Shown in pieces: positions 1-6,546 of a stretch of 10,176 nt of DNA. This DNA comes from Paludibacter sp. GTDB lineage: Bacteria; Bacteroidota; Bacteroidia; Bacteroidales; Paludibacteraceae. How positions within the stretch are numbered: the stretch's first letter is position 1; each line of letters starts with the position of its first letter. The position numbers and the translations under genes were made by a program. The notes beneath the pieces are model-generated. The model was not told the origin of the DNA, searched no databases, and saw nothing but the letters and a program-made list of their open reading frames with translations. The DNA lies in NCBI GenBank assembly GCA_024709185.1, contig JANJXE010000181.1, positions 1-10,176 on the forward strand, written 5' to 3'.

Positions 1-2
1 AA

Positions 3-3000
3 GCCAGCTTACTTTCCTGGGGATGGAACCTAATTGTGCTCTGGGATGTGGATGCAGCGTTCAATGATGGATATCCAAGGCTGGGAGTAGCCCCGGAAGT
101 GCCGGTATCAGTAGCTCCTTCCATATTATCAGGCAGTTATCAGATTTCCAGTCTTTCGCATTTATTGTGGATCGCTGAAAGTTCAACCAGATGGGGTAAT
201 GACTATGTGCAGACTGCTGAGATTGACGCCAGTGCAACAGCAGTTTTAAACGATGGAGATGGCTGGTTACCTGTAGGAAATTCTTCAGTAAAATTTTCCG
301 GAAGTTACAACGGTCAATTAAACAACATTATTGGCTTGTACTTTAACAGAAGTACAAGTTATAACGGCTTATTTGGATTTGCTAACGGTTCAACTAAAAC
401 ATTGAAGGGAATTCGTTTACAAAATGTTCAATTACATGGAGGATCCTATATTGGTGCTGTGGTAGGTTATTCCGATACAAAACCGGTATTTCAATGTAAT
501 GCTTCGGGAAGTGTAAAGGGTAGCGGATATACCGGAGGTATAGTTGGTGGGGGTAGTAATTTGACTATTAATTATTGTCAGTCGGCAGGAAAAGTAACAG
601 GTGTTGACTATGTAGGTGGATTATTAGGTGATTCATACTACTGCAATGTATATAATTCAGCTTCTACTGCAGAAGTTAACGGTAGCTCTGCAGTGGGAGG
701 ATTAATTGGAATTACGCATTATCAATGTAACATCATCAGGTGCTATAGTGCCGGGCCGGTAAATACCGGAGGAGGTATGATTGGATACAACAATGGTGCT
801 GTGCCAAGGGTGTTGTTTTCATTTTGGGATACAGAAAATTCAGGTCGTTCAAGTTCGTATGGAGGAACCGGGGTAACAACAGCTCAAATGAAATCAGCTA
901 CAACTTTTCAAAATGTAGGGTGGAATGTGGGCGTTCTTTGGGATTTTTCTGAAACTTACAATGGCTATCTTGCTTTAACGAATGCTCCCTGGATTACACC
1001 GGTGGCAACCCAACCAGCTGGTGCAGGAACTGTTGAATCTCCGTATTTGATTTCAACCTTGAACGAACTTCAGTGGATTTCCAATGCGGGATCAGCGGTT
1101 TATCGTCAAACGGCGGATATTGACGCTTCAGAAACTGCTATTTGGAACAATGGCTCTGGATGGAGTCCTCTATCCCCATTTTCCGGCACCTATAACGGGC
1201 AGAATTATACCATTTCCGGACTTTATATTGACCGACAAACATCAGATAATCAAGGGCTTTTCAGTTATCTGTCAACAACTGCCAATCTCTCAAATATGCA
1301 TTTGACTTCCGTTTCAATAAGTGCTGCACAATATGCAGGAGCTTTTTCAGGAAATACCTATGCAGGCAATTCATCTGCCACCCTCACCAATTGTTCGACT
1401 GATGGTGTGATCTGGGGAACAAATTATGTGGGAGGATTAATTGGTATGGCTACAAAAGTAACTATTAGCAATTCAAAAGCAGATATAAGGATTACAGCTA
1501 CGTCCTATTCCGGAGGTTTGATTGGGGAGTTAGACGGGAGTGTTCTTTATCGTAGTTACGCGCAGGGAACCCTATCTGGTGCTAGTTATTTGGGTGGGAT
1601 TGCAGGACGATTGATTGGTATAAATTATTATGGTAACTATATTGGCGCAACCGTCGAGAATTGCTACAGTAAAGTTGCAATTTCAGGTAGCTCGACTCCA
1701 AAAGGAGGAATTATCGGATATGTTGCCGGATATTCCTATGTAATAAATACAACAACCTACTATACACCTATGTATATTCGAAACTGTTATAGTACAGGTT
1801 CGATAAATGGAGGTGGAGGATTGATCGGACAGGTTGGAAATGGTGTTGCAGTTACAAACTCATTTTGGGATTATCAGTTAGCTGGTACTTCTACAAGTGC
1901 TGCAGGCACTTTGAAATCAACTGCTCAAATGAAAACTCTTTCTACCTACAACGGTTGGGACTTTGTAAACGAAACCGCCAATGGTACCAACGACTACTGG
2001 AAAATGGACCAGAACAACAACGATGGCTATCCGTGGCTCACCTGGCAGGAATTACCGCTCCATTGGGTGGGAGGTTCTTCGACGAGTTGGTCGGAGGCTT
2101 CCAACTGGGATGGGGCTGAATTGCCTGTCGCAGCATCAAATGTGAAAATTTTGGATGGTCCCTACGACCCGGTTATCAGTACAGTAACCCAAGTGAACGA
2201 TCTTACGATTACAAGCGGACAACTGAAAGTGGGTTATAACGGTGCGCTGACTGTTAACGGTGATTTTACTTCGATCGACGATGGTTTGTTGGTGGAATCG
2301 ACTGCTGCAGGTACGGGAACTGTAATCACCAATGGAGCAGTTTCCGGAAAATCAATAGTGCAGCAATATCTGCTTGGCAAACAAGGTGCTTCACAGCGCG
2401 AGTGGTGGTACATATCATCACCTGTAAGTGGTGCGCTGAGTGGTGTATTTAATCCGGCAGGTGGAGTGAATAAGTTTGGGTCATATACCGAATCATCGGC
2501 CAGCTATCCTCAGATTACCACAAACGAAGCGCAACTTTTCACCGGAAAAGGGTATGTAGTCAAAATTAATGACACCGACAAAGCCTATGACTTCAATGGT
2601 ACACTGCATTCAGGTGATTACGAATTTACACCCTTGCGTACCGGAACAACGGCTCCCAAAAGGGGCTTCAATCTTATGGGAAATCCGTATCCTTCGTATC
2701 TGAACTGGGATCAGGTAATTGCCGATCCGGCTACTTCGAATATGCGAAATGCGCTGTGGTTCCGTACCTATCACAACAATGCAATGTCTTTTCATACTTA
2801 TGCAGATGGCGATGGGGTGCCTGAAATAACATCTTCATTGATTGCTCCGATGCGGGCATACTGGGTAAAGGTGCACGCCGATGGGAGTAATGGTGTGCTG
2901 AGTTTGAAAAATTTGTATCGTGCTCATTTTAATGAAGGTGCTAATCCGCTGAAGGTGAAAGCAGAAGACCATCGTCAGCGATTACGGCTGGTGGTTTCAA

Positions 3001-3614
3001 ATGGTGAGCATAGCGATGAACTCCTCATAACAGGAAAAGCAAAAGCCATTAATGAGCTGGATGTTTTCGATATAGAAAAAATGTCGAATGATAATCCTTC
3101 AATACCGGAAATCTATTCGATTGTGGATGGTCAGGAGCTGGTTATTAATGCAATGAACCAACTAAGTGATGGTTTAAAGATTGAATTAGGCTTCAAACCG
3201 GGCAGAGAAGGAAACTTCACACTGAAATTGTCTCAACTTGAGAATATCACTCAACAGATTTTCCTGTTTGACAAGTACTTAAATCGCTTATTTAACTTAA
3301 CCACTGGTGCTGAATACACTTTTGCTTCGGATGCACAAATAGGAAATCAACGATTTAGTCTTGAATTCAGGGTTCCTGATGCAAATACAGCTTTTGAAGA
3401 AACAAATCATCAGGTGTTCGTGTATGTCAATGTGAACCGACAGCTGGTGGTGCATGCTCAACTTGAAGACGATATTCAGGTTTACAATTTGGCCGGACAG
3501 CTACTGCTACAACTAAAAGCCGAAGGTTCAGTTCCGGTTCTAACTCAAGCTCTTAATGCAGGCGTATACCTTGTTAAGGTAGCCGGTCAACTTCAAAAAG
3601 TAGTAATCAACTAA
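3..3614 (+). CDS. GLUG-repeat T9SS-secreted surface protein (5' partial)
   Basis: The frame is open from base 3, so the gene continues upstream. A GTG at 36 is possible, but the residues before it belong to the repeat module, so it is not the real start. About 1,203 residues are visible. The end of one module (to ~90) is followed by two full modules (~129-1005 and ~1026-2045). Each module begins with YQIS/YLIS-L-W and an AEIDAS/ADIDAS segment. It then carries several glycine-rich GLUG-type motifs (GGLIG...CYSxG) and closes with FWD...TTAQMK...W. Next come a WxGxxSxxWxxxxNW segment (~2058-2120), a GFNLMGNPYPS segment (~2664) typical of Bacteroidota extracellular proteins, and a C-terminal VYNLAGQ...GVYLVKV tail (~3475-3611) resembling the T9SS type A sorting domain. 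It is probably exported and anchored at the cell surface as an adhesin or binding protein. The ligand is unknown and no catalytic motif was seen. Confidence 0.85.
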   Translation, partial: ASLLSWGWNLIVLWDVDAAFNDGYPRLGVAPEVPVSVAPSILSGSYQISSLSHLLWIAESSTRWGNDYVQTAEIDASATAVLNDGDGWLPVGNSSVKFSGSYNGQLNNIIGLYFNRSTSYNGLFGFANGSTKTLKGIRLQNVQLHGGSYIGAVVGYSDTKPVFQCNASGSVKGSGYTGGIVGGGSNLTINYCQSAGKVTGVDYVGGLLGDSYYCNVYNSASTAEVNGSSAVGGLIGITHYQCNIIRCYSAGPVNTGGGMIGYNNGAVPRVLFSFWDTENSGRSSSYGGTGVTTAQMKSATTFQNVGWNVGVLWDFSETYNGYLALTNAPWITPVATQPAGAGTVESPYLISTLNELQWISNAGSAVYRQTADIDASETAIWNNGSGWSPLSPFSGTYNGQNYTISGLYIDRQTSDNQGLFSYLSTTANLSNMHLTSVSISAAQYAGAFSGNTYAGNSSATLTNCSTDGVIWGTNYVGGLIGMATKVTISNSKADIRITATSYSGGLIGELDGSVLYRSYAQGTLSGASYLGGIAGRLIGINYYGNYIGATVENCYSKVAISGSSTPKGGIIGYVAGYSYVINTTTYYTPMYIRNCYSTGSINGGGGLIGQVGNGVAVTNSFWDYQLAGTSTSAAGTLKSTAQMKTLSTYNGWDFVNETANGTNDYWKMDQNNNDGYPWLTWQELPLHWVGGSSTSWSEASNWDGAELPVAASNVKILDGPYDPVISTVTQVNDLTITSGQLKVGYNGALTVNGDFTSIDDGLLVESTAAGTGTVITNGAVSGKSIVQQYLLGKQGASQREWWYISSPVSGALSGVFNPAGGVNKFGSYTESSASYPQITTNEAQLFTGKGYVVKINDTDKAYDFNGTLHSGDYEFTPLRTGTTAPKRGFNLMGNPYPSYLNWDQVIADPATSNMRNALWFRTYHNNAMSFHTYADGDGVPEITSSLIAPMRAYWVKVHADGSNGVLSLKNLYRAHFNEGANPLKVKAEDHRQRLRLVVSNGEHSDELLITGKAKAINELDVFDIEKMSNDNPSIPEIYSIVDGQELVINAMNQLSDGLKIELGFKPGREGNFTLKLSQLENITQQIFLFDKYLNRLFNLTTGAEYTFASDAQIGNQRFSLEFRVPDANTAFEETNHQVFVYVNVNRQLVVHAQLEDDIQVYNLAGQLLLQLKAEGSVPVLTQALNAGVYLVKVAGQLQKVVIN

Positions 3615-3626
3615 ACTAAGTACGCC

Positions 3627-3779
3627 ATGACGACACTGAAACGATATGAAGAGCCGGCAATTGAACGAATTTGCCTGGATAATGACATTGCGCTGCAGTT
3701 GCAGTCGGACGCTAACCCAATGGAAGAACCTAATTGGGTGGAAAATAGTACTTCATTTCAACAAGCTTTATATTGTTAA
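3627..3779 (+). CDS. 50-aa YxxP peptide, candidate RiPP precursor
   Basis: This short ATG-TAA frame encodes 50 residues and starts 12 nt after the stop of the GLUG protein gene, so it is probably co-transcribed with it. The N-terminus carries Y7-x-x-P10-x-I12, then a charged and leucine-rich stretch (L17 to L25), S27, and a C-terminal part with P31, P35, W37, S41-T42-S43 and a terminal Y49-C50. There is no signal peptide or membrane segment. The YxxP(x)L/I pattern resembles the lasso-peptide leader motif recognised by PqqD-like B1 proteins, and a PqqD-like gene lies 1.6 kb downstream. From memory, short Bacteroidales ORFs beginning K-x-Y-x-x-P are common, so the motif alone does not prove a precursor. 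The coding call is favoured over the longer overlapping frame at 3646-3837 because of its spacing, its motif and the hairpin just after its stop. Confidence 0.65.
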   Translation: MTTLKRYEEPAIERICLDNDIALQLQSDANPMEEPNWVENSTSFQQALYC

Positions 3780-3801
3780 TGCGATAGTACTATTTCAGAA
3801 T

Positions 3802-3837
3802 TTAAGAAGTCCTGAAGTTTTCTCAGGGGCTTCTTAA
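3802..3837 (+). terminator. Hairpin after the small peptide gene
   Basis: TTAAGAAG (3802-3809) pairs with CTTCTTAA (3830-3837), and CCTGA (3811-3815) pairs with TCAGG (3823-3827), around a 7-nt loop. The two helices are separated by a small T versus GG internal mismatch, giving 13 base pairs in all. It begins 22 nt after the peptide stop codon. No T-run follows directly, so it may be a 3'-end stabiliser or a weak terminator, with the stronger hairpin 27 nt further on doing the termination. Confidence 0.6.
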
Positions 3838-3863
3838 GGTGATATACTATATTTTTATACAGG

Positions 3864-3899
3864 TGTGGCTCTTTTCGAAGGGCCACATTTCTTTTTTTT
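3864..3899 (+). terminator. Strong rho-independent terminator with UUCG loop
   Basis: A 10-bp stem (3864-3873 with 3878-3887, one T-G wobble) is closed by a TTCG tetraloop at 3874-3877. It is followed by a T-rich tract to 3899 broken by a single C. It should end the GLUG protein/small peptide transcript and separate it from the MFS-led unit. Confidence 0.88.
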
Positions 3900-3912
3900 G
3901 GGATTTTTTCAG

Positions 3913-3920
3913 TAAGTTTG
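3913..3920 (+). promoter_or_regulatory. Putative Bacteroidota -7 promoter element for the MFS-led operon
   Basis: TAAGTTTG fits the Bacteroidota -7 consensus TAnnTTTG and lies 31 nt before the MFS start codon, just after the terminator T-tract. No clear -33 TTTG is present at the usual 19-21 nt spacing; that region is T-rich. The predicted 5' leader is short (roughly 25 nt), A/T-rich and lacks a Shine-Dalgarno sequence, as is usual in this phylum. Confidence 0.5.
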
Positions 3921-3951
3921 CGCTTTCATTTTTATAAATACTACAACAAAT

Positions 3952-5358
3952 ATGACTAAATCCCTTGAACGTACGCTTCGCGATTCGAAGCTTGCACGGT
4001 GGACAGCACTTGTGATGCTGGCCAGCACTATGTTTTTTGCTTACATGTTTATCGACGTGCTGGCTCCACTTAGCACCTTACTCGAAAGTCAGCTGAAATG
4101 GTCGCCCGATACTTTTGGTACGGTGGCAGGTTCGGAGTATTTTTTGAACGTGTTTGCCTTTTTCCTCATTTTTGCAGGTATTATTCTCGATAAAATGGGC
4201 GTTCGTTTTACGGCTCTGCTTGCAGGAGTTGTGATGGTGGTGGGTGCATCCATAAAATTTTATGGGGTAAGCGCTGCGTTCAACGACGGTGGTTTCGGTT
4301 ATGAGTTTTTGAACTCTTTCTGGCCGTCCTTCCCGGCATCGGCCAAGATGGCCTCAATTGGTTTTGCAATTTTTGGTTGTGGGGTCGAAATGGCTGGAGT
4401 AACGGTTTCAAAAGGTATCGTTAAGTGGTTTAAAGGTAAAGAATTAGCGATGGCTATGGGCTTGGAGATGGCCATTGCCCGACTGGGTGTTTTTGCCGTT
4501 TTCCGCTTGTCGCCCATCCTGGCTGCCAGTGGTATGATTTCTACCTCGGTGGGTGTGGGAACCTTGCTTTTACTGATTGGTCTATTGACCTTTACGGTGT
4601 ATTTCTTTATGGATCGTAAGCTGGAACAACAGGATGAATCGGCACGTGATGCAGGTGCTGATCCGGAAGAAGAATTTAAAATCAGCGATTTAAAGGCTAT
4701 TTTCACTTCAAAAACGTTTCTTATTGTAGCAGGACTCTGTGTGTTGTTCTATTCAGCCATTTTCCCATTCCAGAAATTTGCTACCGGGATGCTCGAAAGC
4801 CGTCTGAACATGTCGACAGCCGATGCAAGTGGCTTATTCTCCTATTTCCCGATTGGTGCTATGATACTGACACCTTTATTGGGCTGGTTTATCGATAACA
4901 AAGGAAAAGCAGCTACTATGCTGATGCTGGGTTCGTTGCTGGTCGTAATTTGTCATCTGATTTTTGCGTTGGTTCCTGCCGAAAGCTTTACCTTTGGCGT
5001 TGCTTTAGGTGCTATCATCCTGCTGGGCGTGTCCTTCTCTCTTGTTCCTGCCGCCCTCTGGCCATCGGTTCCCAAACTGGTCGACAACCGCGTGCTGGGT
5101 TCGGCCTATTCCATCATTTTCTGGATACAAAACATTGGTTTATTGATGACACCTATTTTGATTGGGTGGGCACTGAAGACTTCCAATCCGGGAGTTGCTG
5201 AACAAATAGCTGCAGGTGAGCCTGCAAAATACGTTTACACTGTACCTATGCTGATATTTTCCAGTCTGGGAGTAATTGCCCTGCTACTGGCTTTCTGGCT
5301 GAAAGCGGAAGACAGGAAAAAAGGATATGGGCTGGAACTTCCTAATCTTAAAAAATAA
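3952..5358 (+). CDS. Major facilitator superfamily (MFS) transporter
   Basis: The 468-residue protein has the length and about twelve hydrophobic segments expected of an MFS secondary transporter in the inner membrane. An MFS motif A-like loop is visible at G76-x3-D80-K81-x-G83-x-R85. A matching loop in the second half reads GWFIDNKGK (311-319), consistent with the two-fold MFS repeat. A hydrophilic, acidic central loop (~221-255) separates the halves, and the C-terminus is short and basic. The ATG at 3952 follows a putative -7 element and has no upstream in-frame alternative that fits better. The stop lies 5 nt before the PqqD-like gene, so it is probably the first gene of a four-gene operon. 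The substrate cannot be read from sequence. Export of a modified peptide or uptake of a small metabolite or peptide are both possible, and the association could also be incidental. Confidence 0.88.
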   Translation: MTKSLERTLRDSKLARWTALVMLASTMFFAYMFIDVLAPLSTLLESQLKWSPDTFGTVAGSEYFLNVFAFFLIFAGIILDKMGVRFTALLAGVVMVVGASIKFYGVSAAFNDGGFGYEFLNSFWPSFPASAKMASIGFAIFGCGVEMAGVTVSKGIVKWFKGKELAMAMGLEMAIARLGVFAVFRLSPILAASGMISTSVGVGTLLLLIGLLTFTVYFFMDRKLEQQDESARDAGADPEEEFKISDLKAIFTSKTFLIVAGLCVLFYSAIFPFQKFATGMLESRLNMSTADASGLFSYFPIGAMILTPLLGWFIDNKGKAATMLMLGSLLVVICHLIFALVPAESFTFGVALGAIILLGVSFSLVPAALWPSVPKLVDNRVLGSAYSIIFWIQNIGLLMTPILIGWALKTSNPGVAEQIAAGEPAKYVYTVPMLIFSSLGVIALLLAFWLKAEDRKKGYGLELPNLKK

Positions 5359-5363
5359 ATTCT

Positions 5364-5639
5364 ATGGTGGATTATGCTGACTTAAAATCAAAGTTTGTAG
5401 CCCGTGAGGTGGGAGGTGAACTGGTAGTAGTACCTCTGACAGGCAATATTGCCCACATGAATGAATTGTTTACTTTTAATGCTACCGCTAAGTTTCTCTG
5501 GGAAGCATTGGAGGAAGGTTCAACTGAGGATAGCCTTGTGAAGGCACTGCACGAAAACTACGAAGTAGAAGAAAATGTGGCCCGGGCAGATGTTAGAAAA
5601 TTTCTGGACCGCCTGGAAGAGATGGCTGCAAAATATTGA
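5364..5639 (+). CDS. PqqD-like RiPP recognition element protein
   Basis: The 91-residue protein matches the PqqD fold in length and pattern. It has an N-terminal strand region (about 11-28, ending VVVPLTGN). A NATAKFLWEALEEG segment corresponds to the family's 'LN-x-T-a-x-x-iW-x-l-l-d-g' core. A C-terminal helical part ends DVRKFLDRLEEM. PqqD proteins and the B1 proteins of lasso clusters bind leader peptides and present them to modifying enzymes; they are not catalytic themselves. This gene lies 5 nt after the MFS gene and 2 nt before the kinase-like gene, which suggests translational coupling and a shared substrate. None of the PQQ biosynthesis genes (pqqA, B, C, E) is nearby, so a role in PQQ synthesis is unlikely. 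The ATG at 5364 gives the expected family length. Confidence 0.85.
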   Translation: MVDYADLKSKFVAREVGGELVVVPLTGNIAHMNELFTFNATAKFLWEALEEGSTEDSLVKALHENYEVEENVARADVRKFLDRLEEMAAKY

Positions 5640-5641
5640 AT

Positions 5642-6508
5642 ATGAGAAAAACTGTTATTCGTGTTGCTGAATGTGATATCCTGGTACAGTCAGAATCTGA
5701 TTTTGAACTGGAAGAAGGGTATATTCCATTTGTTGCTGAAGGGGAGATGGCTTTACAACCTGTGATTACCATCGATGTGGTGCCCGAACTACCTGCAGAC
5801 CTGCTCAAAGGCCGGCAACTGCTTTTTGATGCTGAAAACGAGCAGCAGAAGTTTTATTCTATCTATCAGATGCCTGAAGGATTGGGTTTTGCTATTTATA
5901 ACCAGCAAACACACAGTGATATACAACAAGTTGCACTTCTTAATTCTGATTTTACAAAATGGACGGTTTATTACGATGCGAAGACAGGGGATTCGTTCCC
6001 ACTAAAGTATCCATTCGGCCCCATCATGCTGCATTATCTAACCCTGAAAATTGATGCCGTAATGATGCATGCCTCCTGTGCATACGATGGACGTACAGGC
6101 CGCATGTTTACAGGCTTTTCAGGTGTAGGCAAGAGTACGATCTCCAAATTATGGGCGCAGGAAGGTAGCCGCATTATCAACGACGACCGATTGATTATCC
6201 GCCGACATGGAGAAGAGTATCGCGTTTACAATACGCCCATGTATTACCAGGATATTCCTAAAGTAGCACCACTGGGTGGAATTTTTCTGATTCGTCATTA
6301 TCCTGAAAATGAATTGAAACGGGTAAAAGGGGCACTGGCGGTATCGAAAGTAATGGCCTACAGCATTCAGAATAATTTTGATAGGCGTTACGTAGCACAG
6401 CGACTGGCATTTTTCAGCGATCTGTGCAGTCGCGTTCCGGTGTATGAACTGGGCTTTGTTCCCGATGCATCGGTAGTTGACTACATTCGCTCCCATGAAG
6501 AACTGTAA
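5642..6508 (+). CDS. HprK-fold P-loop kinase-like protein
   Basis: The product is 288 residues from the ATG at 5642. A TTG at 5636 would overlap the preceding stop but is less likely. A Walker A loop GFSGVGKST (158-166) lies just after an MMHAS segment, the usual 'L-H-A-S/A' lead-in of HPr kinase-like proteins, and N-D181-D182-R supplies the acidic pair expected to bind metal. The conserved EVRGLG-type signature near the C-terminus of true HPr kinase/phosphorylases is not visible, and no HPr partner is encoded here. The N-terminal ~130 residues (MRKTVIRV...; YPFGPIMLHYL) look specific to this lineage. HprK-like enzymes in some lasso-peptide clusters phosphorylate the peptide's C-terminal region. 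Here, between a PqqD-like gene and an exporter, a peptide-tailoring kinase role is inferred, not shown. Confidence 0.8.
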   Translation: MRKTVIRVAECDILVQSESDFELEEGYIPFVAEGEMALQPVITIDVVPELPADLLKGRQLLFDAENEQQKFYSIYQMPEGLGFAIYNQQTHSDIQQVALLNSDFTKWTVYYDAKTGDSFPLKYPFGPIMLHYLTLKIDAVMMHASCAYDGRTGRMFTGFSGVGKSTISKLWAQEGSRIINDDRLIIRRHGEEYRVYNTPMYYQDIPKVAPLGGIFLIRHYPENELKRVKGALAVSKVMAYSIQNNFDRRYVAQRLAFFSDLCSRVPVYELGFVPDASVVDYIRSHEEL

Positions 6509-6546
6509 AACAGTCATTCCTGAAAAGTAAACCTGAAACGGCAATA

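Noticed and set aside
36..38. GTG as the start of the GLUG protein
   Set aside because: The frame is open to base 3, and the upstream residues (S-W-G-W-N-L) match the closing part of a repeat module, so the gene is simply truncated by the window edge.
3646..3837. 63-codon + strand frame overlapping the small peptide gene
   Set aside because: It is out of frame with the better-placed 50-codon gene, extends through the hairpin at 3802-3837, and its product shows no motif.
4299..4706. 135-codon reverse-strand frame inside the MFS gene
   Set aside because: It lies wholly antisense to a clear transporter and has low-complexity composition with no recognisable domain.
5636..5638. TTG start overlapping the stop of the PqqD-like gene
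   Set aside because: The ATG 6 nt later gives a normal MRKT start; TTG is rarely used and adds only two residues.
5364..5639. PQQ cofactor biosynthesis gene pqqD
   Set aside because: No pqqA, B, C or E is nearby; the neighbours point to a generic leader-binding protein of the same fold.
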